A stretch of 64,000 nucleotides of DNA, taken from Leptolyngbya sp. BC1307. Its GTDB lineage: Bacteria; Cyanobacteriota; Cyanobacteriia; Phormidesmidales; Phormidesmidaceae. Below are positions 53,160-62,909 of this stretch, piece after piece; within the stretch, counting starts at the first letter, position 1, and each line of letters opens with the position of its first letter. The position numbers were made by a program, and so were the translations under genes. The notes under the pieces were generated by a model that saw only the letters and a list, made by a program, of their open reading frames with translations, searched no databases and was not told the origin of the DNA. The stretch lies in assembly GCF_002286735.1 (NCBI RefSeq), contig NZ_NRTA01000004.1, forward strand, positions 1-64,000, written 5' to 3'.

Positions 53160-54563
53160 ATGTCCGGTTTTGGGTACACTACGGCGATCGCCGCTACCTT
53201 TGGCATTGCCTTTGGCATTGTTGGTGGGCTCAAGGTCGCACCGTCAGCCGCTGCTTGGGCATCGCGCACCGTTCTGCCCCAGGCTTTTGACAGGAGCGTC
53301 TTTGACCCAGCTATTTTTGACGATTGGGGCAAATGGCCCTCTAGCCTACAGCGCCAGTCCGCTGAGCCCACTGACCCTGAACTTGAACCCAATACTCCGG
53401 TAAACGCGCTCAGCAGCCCAGCGGCTCGCGACTATAACCGGGCGATGGAGCTAGCTGACCAGGCCGTTTCTGCCTATTTGACAGCCCGCGAATCCGACGA
53501 AGGCGATCGTAGCTTAGCGTTTATCCGGCGCGAGCAATTTTTGTGGCGTGCCTCCCTCCAGAAACTGGCGGCTATTCCTCAAGGCTCAAACCTTTACAAG
53601 CAGGCAGCCATCAAGCGAGAGCAGTATCAGCGGCTGCTGGCAACCGCCGACGGCAAGCTTTTTCAGGCAGAGAGCGCTTTTCTCACTGACATTCTCAGCG
53701 GTATTCAGGTCAACCCTGATCTGGTACATATTACGCTCTGTCAGATTGATCCGGTCGAGACCCGTCTGAGCGCTCAGACAGTCAGTCAATCTGCCAGTCA
53801 ACAAGACAGCCAGGCTCAGTCAGGACAGATTGACGGCGACTTGTGCCGCCATCATCGGGGCGACCAGCCGATGGCGAGCCCCGCTAGCTTGATTAAAGTG
53901 CCGGTGGCGGTCGCCCTGATGCACAAAGTCACCGCCGAAAAGATTGACCTCGATAGCGAAATTTATATCGACCCTGGCAACTTTACCGAAGATGCGCAGG
54001 GGGCCGTCATCGAAGTGGGCAATGAGTACCCCTTACGAAAGGTCATGTCTAGCATGATCAATCAGAGCAACAACACCGCTACTAATCAGCTGATCGACTA
54101 CGTTGGCCGTGACTATATCGCTAAAGCCCTAAATGACTTGGGCTACACCGACACTTACGCGGGTCATAAGCTAATTGGCGACCGGGTGATGCCGCAAAAC
54201 CCCGGCTCTCGCGGAAACCGACTGACCACTAACACCATGACCGCAATGATGGTGCAGATCTATCAGCTAGAGACGCCGGGCGATGAGGAACTAGTGAGCG
54301 CGCTAGTGAGTCAGCACGATCAGGAGCTAGGCTATGAGGCACTCAAAGACTTGGGGCCAGCGGTGCATTGGATTGGGGAGAAAACCGGGCAAAATAACCG
54401 CGTCTTGGGCTCTACCTTGGCCGTGAAAATAGGCGAAGAGCGCTACGCTTTGACCGTTGCCCTCGACCACAGTGGCGATGTCGTCGCCATGCAGCAGAGT
54501 ATTCGGGCGATCGCCGCTCACCTGCTAGAAACCGGTCCGCTATCGGGGCGCGTTGAGCGGTAG
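53160..54563 (+). CDS. Class A beta-lactamase-fold serine hydrolase
   Basis: 467-aa protein. The N-terminus has a hydrophobic stretch (TAIAATFGIAFGIVGGL), probably a membrane anchor, then a helical region to about residue 200. The C-terminal domain has the penicilloyl-serine motifs: SLIK (Ser243 and Lys246), SNN near 303 and KTG in EKTGQNN. The lactamase Glu166 loop is not recognisable, so it may be a peptidoglycan carboxypeptidase or transpeptidase-like protein rather than a resistance enzyme. It begins a 300-bp gap right of gatA. Confidence 0.87.
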   Translation: MSGFGYTTAIAATFGIAFGIVGGLKVAPSAAAWASRTVLPQAFDRSVFDPAIFDDWGKWPSSLQRQSAEPTDPELEPNTPVNALSSPAARDYNRAMELADQAVSAYLTARESDEGDRSLAFIRREQFLWRASLQKLAAIPQGSNLYKQAAIKREQYQRLLATADGKLFQAESAFLTDILSGIQVNPDLVHITLCQIDPVETRLSAQTVSQSASQQDSQAQSGQIDGDLCRHHRGDQPMASPASLIKVPVAVALMHKVTAEKIDLDSEIYIDPGNFTEDAQGAVIEVGNEYPLRKVMSSMINQSNNTATNQLIDYVGRDYIAKALNDLGYTDTYAGHKLIGDRVMPQNPGSRGNRLTTNTMTAMMVQIYQLETPGDEELVSALVSQHDQELGYEALKDLGPAVHWIGEKTGQNNRVLGSTLAVKIGEERYALTVALDHSGDVVAMQQSIRAIAAHLLETGPLSGRVER

Positions 54564-54781
54564 CCGACGCCTTGGCATCTGCACTCAATCTTGCTGGCCG
54601 TACCCTATTGCAATAGATTTTGGCTCACCCCGGAGCAATGTATTTCTCTTGACAAAAACAGATTTTCGCACCGGTATTCGTCAATATATCTACCGATTCC
54701 CCCTTGCCAACTGGCAGGCACAGGCACACACTTAAATGTGAAGTAAGGATGGCTTATTTTCTGTAAGTTAGGGTTGACGTT

Positions 54782-56071
54782 GTGAAAAGAGTTCTTTCAA
54801 TTATTTTGGGGGGCGGTGCTGGCACTCGTCTCTATCCGCTGACCAAGTACCGTGCTAAGCCCGCTGTCTCCTTAGCAGGGATGTATCGTTTAATCGACAT
54901 TCCGGTCAGCAACTGTATCAATTCTGACATTTTAAAGATTTATGTGCTCACTCAGTTCAACTCAGCTTCTTTAAATCGGCACATCTCCAAAGCCTATAAT
55001 TTTTCGACCTTCAGCGACGGGTTTGTCGAAGTGCTCGCTGCGCAGCAAACACCCGACAGCCCTAGCTGGTTTGAAGGGACAGCCGACGCCGTCCGCAAAT
55101 ATCTGTGGATGTTTGAAGAGGCGGATGTGGATGAGTTTATTATTCTATCGGGTGACCACCTCTATCGGATGGATTACTGCGACTATGTGCTAAAGCATCG
55201 CGAAAGCGGCGCAGATGTCACCCTCTCAGTCGTCCCTATCGGCTATAAAACCGCCTCTAGCTTTGGCCTGATGAAGGTCGATGAGAACAATCAGATTGTC
55301 GAATTTTCTGAGAAACCCAAGGGCGAAGCACTCGAAAAGATGAAGGTTGATACGACCGCCATGGGTCTATCGCCCGAAGAGTCTGAAGAGAAGCCGTTTA
55401 TCGCCTCTATGGGCATTTACGTGTTTAAAAAGCAGGTGCTGATCGATCTGCTGAACAAGTATCCCGACCAGACCGACTTTGGCAAGGAAATTATTCCGGC
55501 TTCTGCTCGCGATTACAACGTGCAAGCCTATCTCTTTAAGGGCTACTGGGAAGATATTGGGACTATTGAGGCGTTTTACGAAGCCAATATTGCGCTGACC
55601 AATCAGCCCGATCCGGCCTTTAGCTTCTTTAAAGAAAACGCGCCGATTTACACGCGATCGCGCTATCTCCCCCCCAGCAAACTGCAAGACTGCCACGTCA
55701 CCGAGTCGATTATCAGCCCAGGCTGCATTCTCAAAGAGTGCCGCGTGCATAACTCGGTGATTGGGCTGCGTCAGCGCATTCACGCCGACTGTGAGATTGA
55801 TAGCTCTCTGGTGATGGGCTGCGACTATTACGAAGCAACAGACGAAAGCGGTCAGTTTGATACAGGCAGCAAGATTCCCATGGGCATCGGCGAAGGCTCG
55901 GTAATCCGGCGAGCCATCATTGATAAAAATGCCCGTATCGGTCGCAATGTGCAAATTATCAATAAAGACAACGTCGAAGAGGCCGAACGTGAGTCTGAGG
56001 GCTACTACATTCGCAGCGGCATTGTCGTGGTGATTAAAAACGCGGTGATTCCTGATAACACCGTTATCTAG
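54782..56071 (+). CDS. glgC: Glucose-1-phosphate adenylyltransferase (ADP-glucose pyrophosphorylase)
   Basis: 429-aa enzyme that makes ADP-glucose from ATP and glucose-1-phosphate, the committed step of glycogen synthesis. [19 protein letters not shown] is the nucleotide loop, and [10 protein letters not shown] and [10 protein letters not shown] are catalytic regions. The C-terminal beta-helix ([19 protein letters not shown]) carries the allosteric sites for 3-phosphoglycerate. The start is GTG, preceded by AGGG. The length matches other cyanobacterial enzymes. A small P-loop kinase gene follows 13 bp downstream. Confidence 0.97.
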   Translation: MKRVLSIILGGGAGTRLYPLTKYRAKPAVSLAGMYRLIDIPVSNCINSDILKIYVLTQFNSASLNRHISKAYNFSTFSDGFVEVLAAQQTPDSPSWFEGTADAVRKYLWMFEEADVDEFIILSGDHLYRMDYCDYVLKHRESGADVTLSVVPIGYKTASSFGLMKVDENNQIVEFSEKPKGEALEKMKVDTTAMGLSPEESEEKPFIASMGIYVFKKQVLIDLLNKYPDQTDFGKEIIPASARDYNVQAYLFKGYWEDIGTIEAFYEANIALTNQPDPAFSFFKENAPIYTRSRYLPPSKLQDCHVTESIISPGCILKECRVHNSVIGLRQRIHADCEIDSSLVMGCDYYEATDESGQFDTGSKIPMGIGEGSVIRRAIIDKNARIGRNVQIINKDNVEEAERESEGYYIRSGIVVVIKNAVIPDNTVI

Positions 56072-56084
56072 AGATGCGCCGCTG

Positions 56085-56576
56085 ATGGTGCCGCTGATGG
56101 TGATGGTAGGCTTGCCCGGCAGCGGTAAGTCTACCTGGGCTAGGCGCTATACCCGCCGCTATCCGAGCTGGCTGATTGTCTCAACTGACGACATTCGCAG
56201 GCAGCTATACGGCGATGCGGCCATTCAAGGGGAGTGGCGAGACATCTGGCGCAGGGTGATTCAGCAGCTTAGCGGGGGTCGCCTGGCGATCGCCCAAGGC
56301 CAGGCGTCGGGGGTAATTTACGATGCGACTAATGTGCGCCGCCGTCATCGCCGAGAGTTTGTGCAAATGGCCCGAAGCTATGGGTATGCGCCGGTAGTCG
56401 CTGTGTGGATGGATACGCCTTTGGCGACTTGTCTAATGCGTAATCGGGCGCGATCGCGTCAGGTGCCCGCCGAGGTGATCGAAAAAATGTATCGTCAGCT
56501 AACTGCTGCGCCCCCCACTCGGGCAGAGGCGTTGGATCAGGTCTATCGGGTAGAGCCGCCTGAAGCCGCCGTTTAA
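56085..56576 (+). CDS. Small P-loop kinase (AAA/polynucleotide-kinase-like)
   Basis: 163-aa ATP-binding protein. Walker A GLPGSGKST lies near residue 9, STDDIRRQLYG is the catalytic Asp region, VIYDATNVRRRHRREF resembles polynucleotide kinase and Zeta-type kinases, and the lid has MRNRARSRQVP. The substrate is unknown; related small kinases modify nucleic acids or cofactors. It starts 13 bp after glgC, so it is probably co-transcribed, but a link with glycogen is unproven. Confidence 0.85.
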   Translation: MVPLMVMVGLPGSGKSTWARRYTRRYPSWLIVSTDDIRRQLYGDAAIQGEWRDIWRRVIQQLSGGRLAIAQGQASGVIYDATNVRRRHRREFVQMARSYGYAPVVAVWMDTPLATCLMRNRARSRQVPAEVIEKMYRQLTAAPPTRAEALDQVYRVEPPEAAV

Positions 56577-56722
56577 ACCGGCCTGTTTGACCATTAATTC
56601 GACAGGCAAACAGACAATGCCAGCTAAGTCTATAGCGGCTTCCGAGCGTGAATTTCTTCTGCTTGGGCAGTCTTGAAGGCAGTCTGGTATGCTCACAGAC
56701 AAGTTCTGTTTAAACGCAAACA

Positions 56723-58105
56723 ATGAAGCCGGTTCGCCCAGCCTTCGATGACGACGATTTGTGGCCAACTGACCTGTCAGCCGCGCCCCCTGCAGAGACT
56801 GACCCAGATGACCCGCTAGACCCTTTAAAGCTGCGCTGTGCTAGTCAGCTGACCAAAGATATTGCCCGCCTGAAGACCACCAAGACCAAACTCCAAACCG
56901 AAATCACTACGCTGCAGCAAGACTATGAGCGACTGCAAACCGATGTGCAGTCGTTGCGGCACCTGGCAGACTGGGCGGAGCGCGGCGTTGCTATTGGCCC
57001 GGCAGCAGCAGCAGGCGGGCCGCTTTTGCCTGGCGAGTCATCTGTACCGCCTCTAGCTCAGATAGCCTCGACTACTGACGAGCGGCTGGAGTTGCCTATT
57101 CCTGCAACATCGGCGCAGCGTCGTCAGGGCAGCCAATCTCGACAGTCGGTAGGCCAGACTTCTCTGCGAAAAGGGCTGGTGCTAAGTGCGATCGCTACGG
57201 TGCTAGCCGCCTGGAACTACGGGCTAATTGGCGTTTTGGGGCAGGGAGGACTCTGGCTGGGGTTTGAAATCGGGCAGCTTGGCACGGGGTTTGTGCCGTC
57301 CGTGGCCCTGCTGTGGCTGAGAATGCTGGTCATAGTGCCCGCTTTGGTTTTGCTCGCACCGCAGCTCTACGCTCGCACCTGGGAAGACTTGCAGACTTGG
57401 GTCTACACGCAAGAGCAGCTGTTAGCGTTGTTAATTGGCAGCGGCGTGGCCCTCTTTTTCTCTCAGGCGCTGATCTATCAGAGCATTGGCGCAGTTGGCC
57501 CAGCGATTGGGGTAGTGCTGCTGTTTCTCTACCCGCTGACGGCTGTGCCGCTGGGCTTTACCCGCCAGGAACAGGCGGTGACGCCGCTGGGTCTGCTGGC
57601 GCTGGTGGCGATCGCCATGGGCGGCTGGCTGGTGATCAGGCCCGCTCTAAGCACTGCCCCCCCTGCGGCTATTTTGCTGGGCGGCTTAGGCAGCATTTGC
57701 TTCGGCATCTATGTCGGTCTGACCAATCTCAGCTACCGGCAGCGGTGTCACCCTATTCCGGCGAGCATCGTCCAGTTTTCTACGGCGGCGGTGCTCAGCA
57801 GCCTGGTGCTGTTGGTCAAACCGCTGCAGCTAGCCAACATCAGCTGGCCAGGTTTTTTTCTCTGGGGGTTGCTTTTAGGCGTGGTGATGCTGCTGGCCTA
57901 TCTGTTTAACTACAGCAGTCTGCGGCTGATTGGTATTCGCACTGCCATTGTCGCTGCTGCTACGCCAATGGTGGCCGTGCTGCTGGCCTGGAGCTTTATG
58001 CCAACGCCCTCGCTAGAAACCATTCAGTGGACTGGTATCGCGCTGGTGACTATTGGCGGCGTGGCCTTTGGCAAAGAAAAGCTCAGCGACAGCCCTCAGC
58101 CGTAA
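56723..58105 (+). CDS. DMT-superfamily (EamA) transporter with coiled-coil N-terminus
   Basis: 460-aa protein. Residues about 40-85 form a coiled coil (LTKDIARLKTTKTKLQTEITTL). A Gln/Ser-rich linker runs to about 155, then ten hydrophobic helices in two five-helix EamA repeats (for example LLIGSGVALFFSQALIYQSIGAVGP near 240 and NISWPGFFLWGLLLGVVML near 375). The N-terminal cytosolic extension is unusual for DMT exporters and could mediate dimerisation. Substrate unknown. A serine tRNA gene lies just downstream on the other strand. Confidence 0.85.
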   Translation: MKPVRPAFDDDDLWPTDLSAAPPAETDPDDPLDPLKLRCASQLTKDIARLKTTKTKLQTEITTLQQDYERLQTDVQSLRHLADWAERGVAIGPAAAAGGPLLPGESSVPPLAQIASTTDERLELPIPATSAQRRQGSQSRQSVGQTSLRKGLVLSAIATVLAAWNYGLIGVLGQGGLWLGFEIGQLGTGFVPSVALLWLRMLVIVPALVLLAPQLYARTWEDLQTWVYTQEQLLALLIGSGVALFFSQALIYQSIGAVGPAIGVVLLFLYPLTAVPLGFTRQEQAVTPLGLLALVAIAMGGWLVIRPALSTAPPAAILLGGLGSICFGIYVGLTNLSYRQRCHPIPASIVQFSTAAVLSSLVLLVKPLQLANISWPGFFLWGLLLGVVMLLAYLFNYSSLRLIGIRTAIVAAATPMVAVLLAWSFMPTPSLETIQWTGIALVTIGGVAFGKEKLSDSPQP

Positions 58106-58144
58106 GCTCAACTTTGCCTATCGACTTTGCCTAATTTTAAGGAC

Positions 58145-58230
58145 GGAGAGAGAGGGATTCGAACCCTCGAACAAGTTGCCCCGTTACAGCATTTCCAGTG
58201 CTGCGCCTTCAACCACTCGGCCATCTCTCC
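58145..58230 (-). tRNA. tRNA-Ser (anticodon GGA)
   Basis: 86-nt class II tRNA on the minus strand. The acceptor arms GGAGAGA and TCTCTCC pair perfectly, and the discriminator is G. D-loop TGGCCGAGTGG, anticodon loop CTGGAAA with GGA, a long variable arm and the T-loop GGTTCGAATCC are all present. CCA is not encoded, as is common in cyanobacteria. It reads UCC and UCU serine codons. Confidence 0.96.
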
Positions 58231-58341
58231 CTATGGGCGTGTAATGCTCGCATTACAGCTTTGCCATCCTATCAGAAATTGAGCCGTCTATCGCTATCTT
58301 TATGCGATCATAGAACTGCCCTCTGATTTTTTCGCTGATCT

Positions 58342-58710
58342 ATGGCTGAGGTTTACAACGTTCGGATTCACGACCGCCAAAAAGGGACTGACTATACCGT
58401 GCAGGTGCCGGACGATCGCTACATTCTCCAAACCGCCGAAAACCAGACTGCTGACCTGCCCTTTGCTTGCCGCAACGGAGCCTGCACCACCTGCGCCGTG
58501 CGCGTACTCTCTGGCGATCTGCATCAGCCAGAAGCGATGGGCCTATCGCCCGACTTACGCGAACAGGGCTACGCGCTGCTGTGCGTCAGCTATCCGCGCA
58601 GCGATCTAGAAGTCGAGACGCAAGATGAAGACGAGGTCTACGAGCTGCAGTTTGGCCGCTACTTTGGCAAAGGCAAAGTCCGCTTTGGCATCCCGATTGA
58701 AGATGACTGA
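58342..58710 (+). CDS. C-terminally extended plant-type [2Fe-2S] ferredoxin (FdC-like)
   Basis: 122-aa ferredoxin. Ligands are Cys43, Cys48, Cys51 and Cys81 in CRNGACTTC and LLCVSYP, the plant-type pattern. About 25 residues follow the usual end (VYELQFGRYFGKGKVRFGIP), resembling the extension of plant FdC2-type proteins and their cyanobacterial relatives. These minor ferredoxins have redox partners different from PetF. It is divergent from tRNA-Ser and followed 50 bp later by an inositol-monophosphatase-family gene. Confidence 0.9.
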   Translation: MAEVYNVRIHDRQKGTDYTVQVPDDRYILQTAENQTADLPFACRNGACTTCAVRVLSGDLHQPEAMGLSPDLREQGYALLCVSYPRSDLEVETQDEDEVYELQFGRYFGKGKVRFGIPIEDD

Positions 58711-58760
58711 GCCATGACAGCGTAGACTCTTGCTTGTCTGACTAATCAGTTTTTCTACCT

Positions 58761-59594
58761 ATGACCTACTCTCCTGCCGACCTCCAGCGCTTCCTTGACA
58801 TTGCTACAGAAGCCGTCTCAGCCGGGGGCGCAGTGCTTCAGCACTACTGGGGCAACCTCGCAGATATCCGCTCTAAAGGTCGCCCTGGAGACTTAGTGAC
58901 CGAAGCCGATAAAGCTGCCGAGAAGGAAGTGCTTGCCGTCTTGCGGTTGCACCTGCCGGGCCACGCCATTCTCGCAGAAGAGTCGGGCAGTATCGGCACC
59001 CAGACAGACGGCCTTCTTTGGGCGGTAGACCCGCTGGATGGCACGACGAACTACACCCATCAGTATCCGTTTTGCGGCTGCTCGGTGGGTTTACTAATTG
59101 ACGGTAAACCAGCCGTCGGGGCGATTTTTGACCCGGTTCACAATCAGCTTTTTCGGGCGGCGAAGGGGCTGGGTGCGACCTGCAATCGGGAGCCGATCAG
59201 CGTCTCGGGTACGGCATCTTTGGCCGACAGTCTGCTGGTGACTGGCTTTGCCTATGACCGCCGCGAGACGATTGATAACAACTACGCCGAATTTTGCCAT
59301 CTGACCCATCTCACTCAGGGCGTGCGTCGGGGCGGAGCGGCTTCGATTGATCTGGCCTATGTGGCCTGCGGGCGGATAGAGGGCTATTGGGAGAGAGGGC
59401 TGTCGCCCTGGGATTTGGCAGCGGGCGTGATCTTAGTTGAAGAGGCGGGAGGGCAGGTGACGGCTTATGACCAAAGCCCGTTTGAGATTGAGTCAGGGCG
59501 GATTTTGGCGACGAATGGCAAGGTACACAGCGATCTGAGTCGCGCGCTGACGGCTGTGAAGCCACTGGAGCGGTTTGCACCTGAGCAAAGTTAG
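58761..59594 (+). CDS. Inositol monophosphatase family protein
   Basis: 277-aa Mg2+-dependent phosphatase. Metal ligands lie in ILAEESG, WAVDPLDGTTNYTHQYP and WDLAAGVILVEEAGG, all intact, and DLVTEADKAAEKEV begins the fold. Possible substrates include inositol phosphate, histidinol phosphate or 3'-phosphoadenylate; sequence alone does not decide. Same direction as the upstream ferredoxin and downstream GTPases. Confidence 0.92.
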   Translation: MTYSPADLQRFLDIATEAVSAGGAVLQHYWGNLADIRSKGRPGDLVTEADKAAEKEVLAVLRLHLPGHAILAEESGSIGTQTDGLLWAVDPLDGTTNYTHQYPFCGCSVGLLIDGKPAVGAIFDPVHNQLFRAAKGLGATCNREPISVSGTASLADSLLVTGFAYDRRETIDNNYAEFCHLTHLTQGVRRGGAASIDLAYVACGRIEGYWERGLSPWDLAAGVILVEEAGGQVTAYDQSPFEIESGRILATNGKVHSDLSRALTAVKPLERFAPEQS

Positions 59595-59705
59595 GTTTCA
59601 CAGCACAGTCTATTCCCAGGCAAGTTACCGCCTCGGTTCTCCCTACTTTGCCGATTTTGCCTGGTTCTATAGAATAGAGATACAGCAGCTCGCGGTAACT
59701 TTTTC

Positions 59706-61154
59706 ATGCAACTAAAGCGTCCTATCTTAGTCGGTGGTTTGGGTTTGTCAGCCAGCTTGTGGCTGATGAATATTGTCGGGCATTCTCCGCTGGGAGATGG
59801 CTCTGGGCTACTGGGAATGTTTGCTTTGGGCTCCGGGCTCTGGTGGCTGAAGCAGCGCAGCCCAGCAGCAGCGATTGAGCCGCCCCTTGCTTTAGGGCCA
59901 GTTGATAGAGCTGCCGTTGAGCAGATTCTCTCTGAGGTAGAAGCCCGCTTGAATACGCTGATTAAAGAACTGCCAGCCGACGTTCAGGCCGATCAAACTC
60001 AGCCGATCTGGGCGCAGATAGCGCAGCAGCGACAGGCGATCGCCCAAACCCTCGCCAGTCTGAACCGCGAAACGCTAAAATTCGCTGTCGTCGGTAACCC
60101 ATCAACCGGTAAAACAGCCCTAGTTTCCCAGCTCAGCGAGTCCTGGCAGAAGAGCCAGCCGACTGTCGCTGCGATCGCTGAAGTGACCGATGACGTGGCT
60201 TTGCCGCCGGTTGATACCGACCTCGTTTTATTCGTCACTGCTGCCGACCTAATGCAGGCCGAGCTGCAGCGCATTCAATCTTTACTGAAGGCGGGCTACC
60301 GGGTACAGATTGCCTATAACAAGCAAGACCAGCTTGCGCCTTTGGATCGTCAATCTGTCCTGCAGAGAATTCAGACGCGGGTGGAAGATTTGGGGATTGG
60401 GGTGAGTGCGATCGCTGCCCAACCTAGCCCGATAAAAGTCCGTCGCCACCAGGAAAATGGCGACATTGAAGTATCTTTTGAACAGCCGGACCCGCAGCTA
60501 GAGAGCCTGACAGAGAGGCTGACTCAGCTTGTCGAAACAGAAGCGCAGCAGCTTGTGATGACCACGGCTCTGCGGCAGGCCAAAGCGCTCTTGAATACTG
60601 CTCAGCAGTTGATTAACTGCCAACGCCGACAGCGGGCCATACCGCTCGTAGAGCAAATGCAGTGGATCGCCGCAGGTAGCGCTTTTGCCAGTCCGCTCGC
60701 CAGCTTAGATCTACTCGCCTCTACCGCCATCAATGCGCAGATGATTGTTGATTTGGGCGCAGTGTATGGCCAAAAGTTTTCTTTGGAACAGGCGAAAACG
60801 GCGGCAGGCACGCTAGCTGAGCTGTTGGTAAAACTGGGTTTGGTGGAGCTGTCTACGCAAGCTTTGGGCAGTTTGCTGAAGACTCACGCGGCTACCTATG
60901 TCGCGGGCGGCGCTTTGCAGGGTGTGAGCGCGGCTTATCTTACTCGCATGGTGGGGCTCAGCCTGATTGACTTTTTTGAAGAACAAAGTTTGTTGCCTGT
61001 TGAAAAGCAAAACTCTGCGTTTGGAGAGATGGGCGACAGGTTACAGTCTCTTTTTCAAGCCACCAAGAAAGGCGCTGGCCTGCAGGTCTTCGTTCAGCAA
61101 GCACTCGCTCACCTGCCGTTGCCCCAGGCCAAACCAGTTGCCACAGCGCAGTAG
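59706..61154 (+). CDS. GTPase-like protein with degenerate G domain, DUF697-type
   Basis: 482-aa protein. A short hydrophobic N-terminus (LVGGLGLSASLWLMNIVG) is a probable anchor. G1 is GNPSTGKT (130-137) and G4 is NKQD near 205. Between them the chain is shortened and I find no G2 Thr or G3 DxxG, so GTP hydrolysis is doubtful. The C-terminal region (about 320-470) is hydrophobic and helical, as in DUF697. An intact related GTPase starts 9 bp after its stop, so the two may form a heterodimer. Confidence 0.8.
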   Translation: MQLKRPILVGGLGLSASLWLMNIVGHSPLGDGSGLLGMFALGSGLWWLKQRSPAAAIEPPLALGPVDRAAVEQILSEVEARLNTLIKELPADVQADQTQPIWAQIAQQRQAIAQTLASLNRETLKFAVVGNPSTGKTALVSQLSESWQKSQPTVAAIAEVTDDVALPPVDTDLVLFVTAADLMQAELQRIQSLLKAGYRVQIAYNKQDQLAPLDRQSVLQRIQTRVEDLGIGVSAIAAQPSPIKVRRHQENGDIEVSFEQPDPQLESLTERLTQLVETEAQQLVMTTALRQAKALLNTAQQLINCQRRQRAIPLVEQMQWIAAGSAFASPLASLDLLASTAINAQMIVDLGAVYGQKFSLEQAKTAAGTLAELLVKLGLVELSTQALGSLLKTHAATYVAGGALQGVSAAYLTRMVGLSLIDFFEEQSLLPVEKQNSAFGEMGDRLQSLFQATKKGAGLQVFVQQALAHLPLPQAKPVATAQ

Positions 61155-61163
61155 AGTCTACTC

Positions 61164-62615
61164 ATGACAGCGCAAAACCCTTTAGTAGAGCAAGCCCGCA
61201 CCAGTCTCAGGCAGGCGATAGATCGCTATATTCCTCAGCTCAAGATGACCCGGCTAGATGCTCAAGAGCTGAACCGTCAGGCAGCAGTCAAAAGTGGCAT
61301 CGACCAGCTCACTACGCTGATGAACAAGCTGGATAGCTCGCTTTTACGGGTGGCTGTCTTCGGGCTGGTAAGTCGGGGCAAGTCGGCAGTGATCAACGCG
61401 CTAATGGGTGAAAAAGTGTTGGAGACTGGCCCGCTCAATGGAGTCACCCAATGGCCTCGGTCGGTGTATTGGCAACCAAAAATTGAGCAGGAGACAAAAG
61501 ACCCGCTCAAGCTAGAGCTGATTGACACGCCTGGTCTCGACGAGATTGCAGGGCAGTCGCGGGGGGAAATGGCGCGAGAAATTGCTCAACAGGCCGATCT
61601 CATTTTGTTTGTTGTTTCTGGCGATGTTGTCCAAGTAGAATATCTGGCGCTGCAACAGCTTTATGCGACTCGCAAGCCCCTATTACTGGTGTTCAACAAG
61701 GTAGACCTCTATCCAGAAACTGATCGAGAGGCGATCGCTAAAAACTTAGAAGCGCTGTGGCAGAAGACTGAGAGCAAGGCTGATTTGCCAGAAGGCGCGA
61801 GACTTGTCGATGACATTGTGATGATCTCGGCTGAGCCGACGCCTTTGCAGGTGCGGGTAGAGTGGCCCGATGGTCGCACAACTGAAGAGTGGGAGCAGCC
61901 GCCCGCCCAGATAGAACCGCTGAAGAAGACTCTTTTAAAGATTGTTCAAGAAGAAGGCGCGACATTGATTGCTCTGAACGCGCTGAGGCAGGCAGGCGTG
62001 ATCGAACAGCGCTTGGCGGAAGAGACGACTGAGCTAAATCAGGTCAATGCGGACGAGCTGATTTGGCAGTATGCGAAGTATAAGGCGATCGCTGTTTCTC
62101 TCAACCCCGTGGCCATCATCGATATGCTCGGCGGCATCGGCTCTGACATTGTGATGATTCGCGCGCTTTCTCGGCTCTATGGCTTTCCCATGACCCGGTT
62201 TGAAGCCAGTAAGCTCTGGCAGTCGATCATTCGCAGTTCGAGTACGCTGCTGCTGAGCGAATTTGGCACTAGCCTGCTGCTGGGATTTGGCAAGAGTGGC
62301 GCGGCGATCTGGAGTGCCTTTGAAAGCTTTTCAGGGTTTACCGCTTATGCCGGAGCAATGACGGCCCAGGCTGGCGCAGCGGGCTATGGTACCTACGCAG
62401 TCGGTCAAGCGGCCAAAGTATATCTGCAACAGGGCTGCACCTGGGGGCCGACCGGGGTAAATACCGTAATGCAAAACATTCTGGCCAGGGCCAAAGCTGA
62501 CTCTACCCTGGAGCGCTTACAGACTGAAATTAAAGAAACCATTGGCAGCCCACAAAAGGGATCTGAAATGCAGACTAAGCCAGCAGCGGTGAACCCCTCC
62601 TCTCCTGCACAATGA
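61164..62615 (+). CDS. GTPase with DUF697-type helical C-terminus
   Basis: 483-aa protein. The G domain is complete: G1 GLVSRGKS (67-74), G3 DTPGLDE near 122 and G4 NKVDL near 178. The C-terminal half has hydrophobic helices (IIDMLGGIGSDIVMIRAL, AYAGAMTAQAGAAGYGTYAVG) as in the DUF697 group. It is 9 bp from the degenerate GTPase upstream. Function is unknown; dynamin-like membrane association is an inference from the helices. Confidence 0.87.
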   Translation: MTAQNPLVEQARTSLRQAIDRYIPQLKMTRLDAQELNRQAAVKSGIDQLTTLMNKLDSSLLRVAVFGLVSRGKSAVINALMGEKVLETGPLNGVTQWPRSVYWQPKIEQETKDPLKLELIDTPGLDEIAGQSRGEMAREIAQQADLILFVVSGDVVQVEYLALQQLYATRKPLLLVFNKVDLYPETDREAIAKNLEALWQKTESKADLPEGARLVDDIVMISAEPTPLQVRVEWPDGRTTEEWEQPPAQIEPLKKTLLKIVQEEGATLIALNALRQAGVIEQRLAEETTELNQVNADELIWQYAKYKAIAVSLNPVAIIDMLGGIGSDIVMIRALSRLYGFPMTRFEASKLWQSIIRSSSTLLLSEFGTSLLLGFGKSGAAIWSAFESFSGFTAYAGAMTAQAGAAGYGTYAVGQAAKVYLQQGCTWGPTGVNTVMQNILARAKADSTLERLQTEIKETIGSPQKGSEMQTKPAAVNPSSPAQ

Positions 62616-62909
62616 GGATGCCCCTTGTCAAATTTGCATAAACGCGCTCATGCACCTCAGGAGTGGCTAGCTTGTGAGCAGTGTGGCCATCATCTGACGG
62701 CCAAATCCCTATGAAGCAGCCTGCCGGAAGCTATACAAGCCAGGTTCTGCCAAAATTAGTGAAAATACTGTCACTTTCGATGGATTTTATAAAACTTTAA
62801 ATCTGCAACAATTAAGTACGGCAGTCACTATGAAAGTAGTGACTTCAGCGGATATCTATATCGTTGGCAGCCGTTCTCGATTATTTGCTCACCCGTCTCA
62901 AAATCTTTC

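Noticed and set aside
53160-54563. Serine hydrolase considered as an antibiotic-resistance beta-lactamase
   Set aside because: The SxxK, SxN and KTG motifs are present, but the Glu of the omega loop is not recognisable and there is a long N-terminal extension, so a housekeeping wall enzyme is at least as likely.
55367-55954. 195-codon minus-strand frame inside glgC
   Set aside because: It is a shadow of glgC, whose plus-strand frame is fully conserved.
57313-57909. 198-codon plus-strand frame inside the DMT transporter gene
   Set aside because: Gly/Ala/Arg-rich shadow in another frame of a well-defined ten-helix protein.
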